Positions 7,023-13,632 of a stretch of 15,605 nt of DNA are shown piece by piece; position 1 is the first letter of the stretch, and each line of letters begins with the position of its first letter. The notes under the pieces were generated by a model. The model saw nothing but the letters and a program-made list of their open reading frames with translations. It had not been told where the DNA came from and did not search any database. The position numbers and the translations under genes are program-made. Source of the DNA: CAIYXV01 sp035506255 (GTDB lineage Bacteria > Margulisbacteria > WOR-1 > XYC2-FULL-46-14 > WPAF01); the NCBI GenBank assembly GCA_035506255.1, contig DATJPS010000125.1, positions 1 through 15,605 of the forward strand. Reading direction: 5' to 3'.

Positions 7023-7094
7023 TGGGCAGTGCAGGTTTCGAACCTGCGACCTCCTCGGTGTAAGCGAGGCATTCTACCACTGAACTAACTGCCC
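7023..7094 (-). tRNA. tRNA-Val, anticodon TAC
   Basis: A full cloverleaf folds on the minus strand: acceptor GGGCAGT/ACTGCCC, D-stem GTTC/GAAT, anticodon stem CCTCG/CGAGG around loop CTTACAC (anticodon at plus 7060-7062), T-stem GCAGG/CCTGC with TTCGAAA, discriminator A. CCA is not encoded. It lies downstream of the second tRNA-Val and was probably transcribed with it. Confidence 0.96.
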
Positions 7095-7120
7095 ATCCTC
7101 GTCAGGTCCGGGGGAAAGAA

Positions 7121-7192
7121 TGGGCGCGAGAGGTATCGAACCTCTGACCTCTTCCGTGTGAAGGAAGCATTCTACCACTGAACTACGCGCCC
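7121..7192 (-). tRNA. tRNA-Val, anticodon CAC
   Basis: Minus-strand cloverleaf: acceptor GGGCGCG/CGCGCCC, anticodon stem CTTCC/GGAAG around loop TTCACAC (anticodon at plus 7158-7160), T-stem AGAGG/CCTCT, discriminator A, no encoded CCA. It is 26 bases upstream of the TAC isoacceptor and has the same D-arm, so the pair looks like an ancient tandem duplication that diverged in anticodon. Confidence 0.96.
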
Positions 7193-7202
7193 TTGATATC
7201 AA

Positions 7203-7231
7203 ATTATACCTTATCTTGAAGCCCCCTACAA
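7203..7231 (-). promoter_or_regulatory. Promoter of the tRNA-Val pair
   Basis: On the minus strand a perfect TATAAT (plus 7203-7208) follows a weak -35 TTGTAG (plus 7226-7231) after exactly 17 bases. Transcription would start a few bases before the first tRNA-Val. Confidence 0.6.
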
Positions 7232-7233
7232 CT

Positions 7234-7244
7234 TATGATAAACT
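7234..7244 (+). promoter_or_regulatory. Probable -10 of the CAT-anticodon tRNA
   Basis: TATGATAAACT gives either TATGAT (7234-7239) or the weaker extended form TGATAAACT (7236-7244). Either places the transcription start 3-8 bases before the tRNA at 7254. No clear -35. Confidence 0.4.
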
Positions 7245-7253
7245 TGAGCTTCG

Positions 7254-7325
7254 GGGCCCTTAGCTCAATGGCGGAGCAATCGACTCATAATCGACAGGTT
7301 ATAGGTTCGAATCCTATAGGGCCCA
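7254..7325 (+). tRNA. tRNA with anticodon CAT, most likely tRNA-Ile2
   Basis: Cloverleaf: acceptor GGGCCCT/AGGGCCC, D-stem GCTC/GAGC, anticodon stem ATCGA/TCGAC with one A-C mismatch at the base, loop CTCATAA (anticodon 7286-7288), T-stem ATAGG/CCTAT, discriminator A, no encoded CCA. It lacks the GGG/CCC anticodon-stem pairs of initiator tRNA. C4 and C5 in the acceptor, and overall similarity to bacterial Ile2, favour the lysidine-modified isoleucine species over elongator Met. The gene itself is certain; the amino-acid identity less so (about 70%). Confidence 0.93.
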
Positions 7326-7375
7326 TTTATTGAAGTTGAAATTACCCGATCCACCGGCAAAAAGGAGTGATTGAA

Positions 7376-7543
7376 ATGGCGGAAAAAGCGCAGAACTTTG
7401 ACGATCTGATGAAACAAATAGACGAGTTTGAAAAGACGATCACCGACCTCATGAGCAACGTAAAAAGGCTACGGCAGAAACTTATGGACAACAAGACCAA
7501 ATACGGGCCCGACATCTCCGCCTGGCCAAAAGAGGCCAGATAG
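7376..7543 (+). CDS. Small coiled-coil protein, 55 residues, unknown
   Basis: The ATG is preceded by a strong Shine-Dalgarno (AAAGGAG at 7361-7367), good evidence of translation. The product starts MAEKAQNFDDLMKQ. Residues 5-40 follow a heptad-like spacing of hydrophobic residues (Phe, Leu, Ile, Phe, Ile, Leu, Met, Val, Leu), expected for a helical coiled coil. The tail, KYGPDISAWPKEAR, is short and Pro/Trp-containing. No signal peptide. I do not recognise a family, though the small acidic/basic helix could be a partner subunit or structural peptide. It lies 50 bases after the tRNA and may be read from the tRNA promoter; no separate promoter is evident. Confidence 0.72.
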   Translation: MAEKAQNFDDLMKQIDEFEKTITDLMSNVKRLRQKLMDNKTKYGPDISAWPKEAR

Positions 7544-7570
7544 CGCGAGCGGTCCGCAACATATCTTCCA

Positions 7571-8038
7571 ATGAAGAAGGTTTTTGCCCTTTTTCTGATC
7601 GTCTTGACCCTTTCCGGTGCCGCTCCGGCCGCCAAAGACAAACGCAATTACGACTATCGTAAAGTTAAGGTACTGGTCAGTACCTACTACGCCGACCGCT
7701 GGAGCGACGAGGGGCGTTACCGGATGGTATCCCACCACGGCAAGCGGCTCGGCAATTTCGTGGCGCTAAACTTCCTCCCTGGCGGCAGCATCATCATGCT
7801 CCCCCGGATCTTTAAAACGACCAAGTTCGAAGTGGCCGACACCTTCGGCGGCACCGGCTACCGGTATTATAACGGCCGGAAATATTGGAAGGTGGATATC
7901 CTCCGCAACCGGGGTGAAAAATACGCCAGCGTCGACGGTCCGGTGGAGATGGTGGTGGTCAGTATCAATTTTAAGGGGCCGGTGAAGAACGCCGCGGTCA
8001 GGAAGAACGCCGAACTGTTCATCAAGTCGATAAAATAG
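7571..8038 (+). CDS. Secreted protein with 3D-like (double-psi beta-barrel) domain
   Basis: 155 residues with a signal peptide (1-20, cleavage near APA-AK). The mature part resembles the 3D domain of MltA/YabE/RlpA-type proteins. VKVLVSTYYAD (32-42) corresponds to the first strand and VALNFLPGGSIIMLP (64-78) to the usual V-A-V-D-P-x-x-I-P-L-G-T segment. FEVADTFGG (86-94) and KVDILRN (107-113) supply two of the three conserved aspartates; the middle one appears as Asn67. Relatives act on or bind peptidoglycan. No Shine-Dalgarno precedes the ATG. It is followed closely by the deacetylase lipoprotein, suggesting an envelope role. Family call is moderate. Confidence 0.62.
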   Translation: MKKVFALFLIVLTLSGAAPAAKDKRNYDYRKVKVLVSTYYADRWSDEGRYRMVSHHGKRLGNFVALNFLPGGSIIMLPRIFKTTKFEVADTFGGTGYRYYNGRKYWKVDILRNRGEKYASVDGPVEMVVVSINFKGPVKNAAVRKNAELFIKSIK

Positions 8039-8045
8039 CCGAATT

Positions 8046-8054
8046 TGATATAAT
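8046..8054 (+). promoter_or_regulatory. Extended -10 placing a leaderless start at the deacetylase gene
   Basis: TGATATAAT is a perfect extended -10 (TG-n-TATAAT) with no -35. Its end is 6 bases before the ATG at 8061, so the predicted transcription start coincides with the start codon. No Shine-Dalgarno is present. Confidence 0.55.
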
Positions 8055-8060
8055 GTAACG

Positions 8061-8918
8061 ATGCGGAAACCAGGTCTGCTTTTTTTATTGGGATTGTTAA
8101 CCCTTTCTTTGTGCGCCTGCGCGCCGGTAGAAAATAAAGCGGCCGCGCCCGTTGCCGCAAAGCCGCTGGCGTTCAAAAAATTCCCGGTCCTCGAGTACCA
8201 TCTGATCCGGACGCCGGAAGGGAGATGGTCGCGGACGCCTGACAATTTCCGCGCCGATCTCGAATGGTTGTACGCTCATAACTACTATCCGTTCAATATG
8301 AAGGACATACTGGACGGATTCCCCGGCCTGCCGGCGGGCAAAACGCCGGTGGTAATCACTTTCGATGATTCTTCCTCCAGCCAATTCCGGTACCTGCCTG
8401 GCCAGAAGCTCGATCCCGATTGCGCGGTCAGCATCATCAAAGCTTTCCACGACAAGCATCCGGACTGGCCGATGCGGGCCACCTTTTTCATCCTGATCGA
8501 GACGAACAATCCCGACCGGAACATCTTTGGCCAGCCGGAGGAGCCGAATTACAAGGCGCGTAAGATAAAACAGCTCGTGAGCTGGGGGATGGAGGTGGCG
8601 TCGCATACATACTGCCATGACCGGCTTGACGGCATCAGCTTCAAGGCCGCCTGTTATTCGCTGGGACGGTCGTACAAAAAGCTGAAGGAGCTAAGCGGGC
8701 AGGAGATAATCAGTTTGGCGCTGCCGATGGGGCTTTATCCGAGCGATGAGGCGGTCTTTTCCGCCGGATACCAGAAGATAAAATACGATTTCAAGCTGGC
8801 GGCGGAGGTGGACGGCGGAATGCAGTTCGCTCCCGGCCAGCCGGAGTTCAACCCCCGCCACATCCACCGCATCCAGACCATCGCTTCGGAATGGAAAAAG
8901 TTCTTTAACCGCAAATGA
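8061..8918 (+). CDS. Polysaccharide deacetylase (NodB domain) lipoprotein
   Basis: 285 residues. The N-terminus is a lipoprotein signal with lipobox Leu-Cys-Ala-Cys20, so the protein should be membrane-anchored. The NodB-type carbohydrate esterase-4 domain follows: FPVLEYHLI (41-49), ITFDD (99-103, metal/catalytic Asp102-Asp103), ATFFILIE (140-147) and the metal-binding SHTYCH (181-186, His182 and His186). The third motif is LPMG (221-224) in place of the classical R-x-P-Y/G form, closer to PgaB/IcaB-like branches. It probably removes acetyl groups from an N-acetylglucosamine polymer; the substrate is unknown. A perfect extended -10 lies just before the ATG, pointing to a leaderless transcript. 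Confidence 0.88.
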   Translation: MRKPGLLFLLGLLTLSLCACAPVENKAAAPVAAKPLAFKKFPVLEYHLIRTPEGRWSRTPDNFRADLEWLYAHNYYPFNMKDILDGFPGLPAGKTPVVITFDDSSSSQFRYLPGQKLDPDCAVSIIKAFHDKHPDWPMRATFFILIETNNPDRNIFGQPEEPNYKARKIKQLVSWGMEVASHTYCHDRLDGISFKAACYSLGRSYKKLKELSGQEIISLALPMGLYPSDEAVFSAGYQKIKYDFKLAAEVDGGMQFAPGQPEFNPRHIHRIQTIASEWKKFFNRK

Positions 8919-9001
8919 GCCGATAATTTACGCCTTTTTTACGCTTTTTCCTGTTATCATTACCCCAAATTGACTTGACGTTGTGCTATTAATGGCACAT
9001 T
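8919..9001. other. Gap between deacetylase gene and the Kdp region
   Basis: 83 bases. T-runs at 8935-8940 and 8945-8949 follow no convincing hairpin, so an intrinsic terminator is not supported. TTGACT (8970-8975) and TTGACG (8975-8980) look like -35 boxes but have no well-spaced -10. TATTAA (8987-8992) could be a -10 for the small ORF at 9002. Confidence 0.4.
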
Positions 9002-9154
9002 GTGATCTCAACGTTGCTGCTGATGGTGTTCGTAGCGGCGCTGGCAGGCGCGGCATTCGCCTTGATCTATTTCTCGGTGATGCTGGCGGTCTGCGCGTGG
9101 TATCTGATCGGAAGAAAAAATCGGAATGAAGACCAATCGGATATATATATCTGA
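9002..9154 (+). CDS. Possible small membrane protein upstream of kdpF (GTG start)
   Basis: An open frame of 50 codons starting GTG, whose product is almost entirely hydrophobic over residues 3-36 (VISTLLLMVFVAALAG, then IYFSVMLAVCAWYLI). It ends in a charged tail GRKNRNEDQSD. That is the composition of a one- or two-pass inner-membrane peptide with a cytoplasmic tail, not of random out-of-frame DNA. An in-frame stop at 8990-8992 limits the start; no Shine-Dalgarno is seen. Met8 (9023) is an alternative start. It sits 27 bases before kdpF, in the same orientation, and its TGA stop is part of the kdpF extended -10. I know no family for it; a Kdp accessory peptide is a guess. Confidence 0.5.
   Translation: MISTLLLMVFVAALAGAAFALIYFSVMLAVCAWYLIGRKNRNEDQSDIYI
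9140..9151. promoter_or_regulatory. AT palindrome directly upstream of the kdpF -10
   Basis: GATATATATATC is a perfect 12-base palindrome abutting the extended -10, where a regulator or an easily melted spacer could act. It does not match the direct-repeat KdpE site known from E. coli. Function is unproven. Confidence 0.35.
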
Positions 9155-9160
9155 TACAAT
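9152..9160 (+). promoter_or_regulatory. Extended -10 promoter of the kdp operon
   Basis: TGATACAAT is a TG-n-TACAAT extended -10 without a clear -35. Transcription would begin near 9167, giving a leader of about 15 bases that contains the GGGAGG ribosome binding site (9171-9176) of kdpF. Lack of a -35 is typical of activator-dependent promoters, consistent with KdpE control. Confidence 0.5.
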
Positions 9161-9181
9161 TTTGATGAGCGGGAGGAAACC

Positions 9182-9265
9182 ATGGGTTTTGCCATATCGG
9201 GATTGATCGCGTTCTTGCTGTTGGTCTACCTGACCTACGCGATGTTCAATCCGGAAAAGTTCTAA
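9182..9265 (+). CDS. kdpF: KdpF, small subunit of the K+-transporting ATPase
   Basis: A 27-residue peptide with a single membrane helix (MGFAISGLIAFLLLVYLTYA) and the family's closing pattern F-N-P-E-K-F. In E. coli KdpF (29 residues) stabilises the KdpABC complex in the inner membrane. An excellent Shine-Dalgarno (GGGAGG, 9171-9176) supports the ATG, and the gene sits in the expected place, 13 bases before kdpA. Confidence 0.9.
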   Translation: MGFAISGLIAFLLLVYLTYAMFNPEKF

Positions 9266-9278
9266 CGGAGCATAAAGC

Positions 9279-10955
9279 ATGAGGATAGTTGATTACGCGC
9301 AAATAATATTTTTCCTCGGTCTGCTGGCGGCCCTGACTCCGCCGGTCGGCCTGTTCCTGGCCCGGGTATTCCAGGGCGAGCGTACGGTCATGTCGTCGTT
9401 GTTTAGCTGGTTGGAGCGACTGATATACAATATCTGCGGTATAGACACGGCGGAGCGGATGGACTGGAAAGCTTACTGCCGGGCGCTGGTATATTTCAAT
9501 CTGACCGGTTTCGCGTTCCTGTTCCTTCTGCAGATGATCCAAAAAAGCCTGCCACTCAATCCGGCCGGTCTGCCCAACGTCGGCTGGGATTGCGCTTTTA
9601 ACACGGCCGCCAGTTTTATGACCAACACCAACTGGCAATCGTACGCCGGGGAAACGACCATGAGCGACCTGACGCAGATGCTGGGGCTTACCGTTCAGAA
9701 CTTCCTGAGCGCCGCCACCGGCATCACCGTGTTGCTGGCGCTGGTGCGCGGACTGGTATCTAAAGCGTCAAGTTCGCTCGGCAATTTCTGGGTCGATCTG
9801 GTCCGTTCCATTATATATGTGCTTATTCCCTTTTCGATCGTGCTGGCGCTATTACTCAACTCGCAGGGGGTGGTCCAGACCCTTTCGCCTTACAAAGAGA
9901 TCACCACGCTGCAGGGGGATAAACAGCTCCTTCCGCTGGGTCCAGCGGCATCGCAAGTCGCCATCAAACAATTGGGAACGAACGGCGGCGGATTCTTCAA
10001 TGCCAACAGCGCCCATCCGTTCGAGAACCCGACGCCGCTTTCCAACTTTTTCCAGATGCTGGCGATCTTATTGCTGCCGGCGGCGCTGGTCTATGCCTAC
10101 GGCGTGATGATCGGGAACAAAAAGCACGCCTGGATGCTTTTCTCCGTGATGTTCGCGGTCCTGGCGATCGGGATCGTCGTTTCGCTATATTGCGAATATC
10201 GCCTCCCCGGCGCCGTGCACGAAGGACAGGAGACGCGGTTCGGCATCGTCAACAGCGTCCTCTGGTCGGTCTCCACTACCTGTGCCTCCAACGGATCGGT
10301 CAATGCTATGATCTCGTCGCTCTCGCCGATCGCGGGAGGGGTGGCGCTTTTCAACATCATGCTTGGCGAGGTCGTATTTGGCGGGGTCGGTTCCGGCCTG
10401 TACGGGATGCTGCACATGATATTGCTGACGGTGTTCCTGGCCGGACTGATGGTGGGACGCACACCGGAATATTTGGGTAAGAAGATCGAACGGAAAGAGG
10501 TCCAGATGGTGATCCTCTCCATCTTATTGCCTTCCGCCGCCATATTGATCGGTGCGGGGATCGCCTGCGTCCTCCCCGTTGCCCTCTCATCGCTTTCCAG
10601 CGGCGGGCCGCACGGGTTGAGCGAGATCCTGTACGCTTTCTCGTCCGCCTCCCAGAACAACGGCAGCGCGTTCGCCGGGCTCAACGCCAACACCGTTTTC
10701 TATAACGTGATACTGGGGATCTGCATGATCATCGGGCGGTTCGGCGTGATCGTACCGGCGCTGGTGATCGCCGGCAGTTTGGCGGAAAAGCGGATCGCCC
10801 CGGCCACGAGCGGTACCTTTACCACCGATAATTTCCTCTTTGCCGCGCTGCTGGTGGGTGTGATGGTGATCGTCGGCGTGCTGACGTTCTTCCCCGCGCT
10901 TTCGCTCGGACCGCTGGTGGAGCACGTGCTGATGCTCAAGGGGAGGGTGTTCTAG
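9279..10955 (+). CDS. kdpA: K+-transporting ATPase subunit A (potassium channel subunit)
   Basis: 558 residues, almost exactly the E. coli length (557), rich in membrane helices. KdpA derives from the SKT channel family with four pore repeats, and each selectivity-filter segment is visible: TNTNWQSYAGE (115-125), TNGGGFF (234-240), CASNGS (335-340) and SQNNGSAF (458-465). It selects and binds K+, which is passed through an intramembrane tunnel to KdpB. GGAG precedes the ATG at about ten bases. It lies two bases before kdpB, so the two are certainly cotranscribed. No filter residue looks degraded. Assignment is very secure. Confidence 0.98.
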   Translation: MRIVDYAQIIFFLGLLAALTPPVGLFLARVFQGERTVMSSLFSWLERLIYNICGIDTAERMDWKAYCRALVYFNLTGFAFLFLLQMIQKSLPLNPAGLPNVGWDCAFNTAASFMTNTNWQSYAGETTMSDLTQMLGLTVQNFLSAATGITVLLALVRGLVSKASSSLGNFWVDLVRSIIYVLIPFSIVLALLLNSQGVVQTLSPYKEITTLQGDKQLLPLGPAASQVAIKQLGTNGGGFFNANSAHPFENPTPLSNFFQMLAILLLPAALVYAYGVMIGNKKHAWMLFSVMFAVLAIGIVVSLYCEYRLPGAVHEGQETRFGIVNSVLWSVSTTCASNGSVNAMISSLSPIAGGVALFNIMLGEVVFGGVGSGLYGMLHMILLTVFLAGLMVGRTPEYLGKKIERKEVQMVILSILLPSAAILIGAGIACVLPVALSSLSSGGPHGLSEILYAFSSASQNNGSAFAGLNANTVFYNVILGICMIIGRFGVIVPALVIAGSLAEKRIAPATSGTFTTDNFLFAALLVGVMVIVGVLTFFPALSLGPLVEHVLMLKGRVF

Positions 10956-10957
10956 TC

Positions 10958-13051
10958 ATGGCCAGAGTGTCGGCGATCGACAACAATAAAGTATTTTTCG
11001 AAGCGATAAAGGATTCTTTCGTTAAGCTCGATCCCAGGGAAGAGATGCGGAACCCGGTTATGTTCGTTACTTTTGTTTGCTCCACCATCACCGCCGCGTA
11101 CTTCCTCAAGCATCTTTTCGCGGGTAACTTTTCGCTGTTCGAACTGCTGATCAGCGTCTGGCTATGGTTCACCGTGCTTTTTGCGAACTTCGCGGAGGCG
11201 CTGGCGGAGGGGCGGGGGAAGGCGCAGGCGGAAAGTCTTAAAAAGTCCAGAAAAGAAGTGACCGCCCGGCTGCTCGAGGGCGGGCAGGAGAGGGAGGTCC
11301 CGGCCGGAAAGCTTAAAAAAGGCGATGTCGTGGTTTGCGAAGCGAACAATATCATCCCCGCCGACGGCGAAGTGATCGAAGGGATCGCGAGCGTCGACGA
11401 ATCGGCAATAACAGGAGAGTCCGCTCCCGTCATCCGCGAAAGCGGAGGCGACCGGAGCGCGGTAACGGGCGGGACCAAGGTGATCAGCGACCGGATAGTG
11501 GTCAGGATCACCGCCGACCCGGGCGGCAACTTCATCGACCGGATGATCTCACTGATCGAAGGGGCAAAACGCCAGCGCACTCCCAACGAGATCGCTCTCA
11601 GCATAGTGCTTTCCGGCCTTACCATGATCTTTCTGCTCGCGGTGGTGACCCTCAAGCTCTTCGCTGATTACAGCGGCAGTGCGGCGGGGCAGGACCTTTC
11701 TGCCATCGTTACCGTTCCCATACTCGTTTCCCTCCTGGTCTGCCTGATCCCCACCACCATCGGCGGCCTCCTCAGCGCCATCGGCATTGCCGGTATGGAC
11801 CGGCTGATACGGAGGCACGTAATCGCCAAGAGCGGGAGGGCGGTGGAGGCGGCGGGGGACATCGACGTCCTTTTACTGGACAAGACCGGGACGATTACCA
11901 TGGGGAACCGGATGGCGTCCGAGTTCATCCCCGCCACCGGCGTGGACCAGAAGATGCTGGCCGAAGTCTCGCAGCTTTCTTCCCTTTCCGATGAGACCCC
12001 GGAAGGAAGATCGATCGTGGTGCTGGCAAAAGATAAGTTCGGCCTGAGGGCGCAGTCGCTCCATTCGAGCGAGGCGACATTCATACCGTTCTCCGCCGCC
12101 ACGCAGATGAGCGGTGTCGATTTCCATCACGCGGACAAGGTAGTGTACCGTTCGATCCGCAAGGGCGCGGTCAACGCGATAAAAAGGTACGTCGAAACGA
12201 ACGGCGGCCGTTTTCCGCAGAACATCGAGGCGGAAGTGGCCCGCGTCAGCAACAGCGGAGGGACGCCGCTGGCGGTGGCCGACGGCAACCGGGTGCTCGG
12301 CATCATTTATCTCAAGGATATCGTTAAAGGCGGGATCAAAGAACGGTTCCGGGAACTGCGAAAGATGGGGATCCGCACCGTGATGATAACCGGCGACAAC
12401 CCGATCACCGCGGCGGCGATCGCGGCGGAGGCGGGAGTGGACGACTTTTTGGCGCAGGCGACGCCGGAGGCGAAGCTCGAGCGGATAAGGAAGGAGCAGG
12501 CGGACGGCCACCTGGTGGCGATGACCGGCGACGGCACCAACGACGCCCCGGCGCTGGCGCAGGCCGATGTCGGCGTCACCATGAACACCGGGACGCAGGC
12601 GGCGCGCGAAGCGGGGAACATGGTCGATCTGGAAAGCAACCCGACCAAGCTGATCGAGATCGTGGAGATCGGCAAGCAGCTGCTGATGACGCGGGGTTCG
12701 CTCACCACTTTCAGCATCGCCAACGACGTGGCAAAGTATTTCGCCATCATCCCGGCGATGTTCGGGATGCTGTACGCGGGAGCGGGCGAGGAGCGCGGTC
12801 CGCTCTCGGTCCTCAATATCATGGGATTACATTCGCCGCAGAGCGCCATCTTGAGCGCGGTGATCTTTAACGCCATCATCATCGTGATCCTGATCCCGCT
12901 GGCGCTGCGGGGCGTGGCTTATCGCAGCGAGAGCGCGCGCACTCTGCTGCGGCGAAATCTGCAGATCTACGGACTGGGAGGACTGATCGCTCCGTTCATC
13001 GGGATCAAGCTGATCGATGTCCTGATGGTCCTCCTGAAGGTGGTCAAATGA
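10958..13051 (+). CDS. kdpB: K+-transporting ATPase subunit B (P-type ATPase)
   Basis: 697 residues, a complete type IA P-type ATPase that drives K+ uptake by ATP hydrolysis. The actuator domain carries TGES (in SAITGESAP, near residue 155), including the serine whose phosphorylation inhibits the E. coli pump. The phosphorylation site is DKTGTIT with Asp308. ATP-binding and hinge motifs follow: MITGDNPITA, then MTGDGTNDAPALAQADVG. The membrane helix FSIANDVAKYFAIIP keeps the Asp and Lys thought to couple ion and ATP steps. The ATG follows the kdpA stop by two bases; a GGGAGG lies in the kdpA tail. Its end overlaps kdpC by four bases (ATGA). Confidence 0.98.
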   Translation: MARVSAIDNNKVFFEAIKDSFVKLDPREEMRNPVMFVTFVCSTITAAYFLKHLFAGNFSLFELLISVWLWFTVLFANFAEALAEGRGKAQAESLKKSRKEVTARLLEGGQEREVPAGKLKKGDVVVCEANNIIPADGEVIEGIASVDESAITGESAPVIRESGGDRSAVTGGTKVISDRIVVRITADPGGNFIDRMISLIEGAKRQRTPNEIALSIVLSGLTMIFLLAVVTLKLFADYSGSAAGQDLSAIVTVPILVSLLVCLIPTTIGGLLSAIGIAGMDRLIRRHVIAKSGRAVEAAGDIDVLLLDKTGTITMGNRMASEFIPATGVDQKMLAEVSQLSSLSDETPEGRSIVVLAKDKFGLRAQSLHSSEATFIPFSAATQMSGVDFHHADKVVYRSIRKGAVNAIKRYVETNGGRFPQNIEAEVARVSNSGGTPLAVADGNRVLGIIYLKDIVKGGIKERFRELRKMGIRTVMITGDNPITAAAIAAEAGVDDFLAQATPEAKLERIRKEQADGHLVAMTGDGTNDAPALAQADVGVTMNTGTQAAREAGNMVDLESNPTKLIEIVEIGKQLLMTRGSLTTFSIANDVAKYFAIIPAMFGMLYAGAGEERGPLSVLNIMGLHSPQSAILSAVIFNAIIIVILIPLALRGVAYRSESARTLLRRNLQIYGLGGLIAPFIGIKLIDVLMVLLKVVK

Positions 13052-13620
13052 AAGACCTGATCACGGGCATCAAGTTGTTCCTGGCGATGGCGGGATTGAC
13101 CGGTTTGATCTATCCACTCCTGATGACCGGCATCGGGCAGGCCGTTTTCAACGATCGGTCCAATGGAAGCATCTATAAGATGGACGGCAGGGAGATAGGC
13201 TCGTTGCTGATCGGCCAAAAATTCGATCAGGATAAATATTTTTGGCCGCGGCCTTCCGCCATCGATTATAATCCTCTGCCGTCCGGAGGAAGCAACCTGT
13301 CCGTTACCAGCAAAAAGCTGGCGGCGATAGTTGAAGAGAGAAAGCAAAAACTGCTGAACGCCGATCCTTCAATCGCGGGCAAAACCGTACCTTCGGACCT
13401 GCTTTACGCTTCCGGTTCCGGGCTCGATCCTCATCTCACTCCCGCGGCGGCGCTGTTCCAGGTCGATCGCGTGGCGCGCGCCCGCGGGTATGATTCGGCG
13501 AAAAAAAGTGAGATAATTGGACTGATCGTAAAGCTTACGGAAGGCAGGGACCTGGGATTGTTCGGCGAAAAAAGAGTGAACGTCCTTGAACTCAACGCCG
13601 AACTCGACCGTCTCCGCTGA
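13048..13620 (+). CDS. kdpC: K+-transporting ATPase subunit C
   Basis: 190 residues, typical for KdpC. There is one N-terminal membrane helix (about 10-30, ending in TGLIYPLLMTGIGQ), then a periplasmic domain with the conserved LIGQKF, YFWPRPSAIDYN, SGGSNL and ASGSGLDPHLTPAAA blocks. KdpC is needed for complex assembly and activity. Overlapping the kdpB stop as ATGA indicates translational coupling, and GGTGG precedes the start. The stop is followed after 12 bases by the TTG start of kdpD. Confidence 0.97.
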   Translation: MKDLITGIKLFLAMAGLTGLIYPLLMTGIGQAVFNDRSNGSIYKMDGREIGSLLIGQKFDQDKYFWPRPSAIDYNPLPSGGSNLSVTSKKLAAIVEERKQKLLNADPSIAGKTVPSDLLYASGSGLDPHLTPAAALFQVDRVARARGYDSAKKSEIIGLIVKLTEGRDLGLFGEKRVNVLELNAELDRLR

Positions 13621-13632
13621 ACGGGGGACAAA

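Noticed and set aside
7254..7325. Initiator tRNA-fMet
   Set aside because: It lacks the three G-C pairs in the anticodon stem and the unpaired first acceptor position of bacterial initiators.
8930..8960. Possible intrinsic terminator after the deacetylase gene
   Set aside because: T-runs are present but no preceding GC-rich inverted repeat could be found.
8970..8992. TTGACT/TTGACG plus TATTAA as a standard promoter
   Set aside because: The spacing between the -35-like boxes and TATTAA is only 6-11 bases, too short for a sigma-70 type promoter.
10097..10693. Minus-strand open frame of 198 codons opposite kdpA
   Set aside because: Mirror of a GC-rich real gene; Pro/Ser/Thr-rich nonsense composition without any recognised domain.
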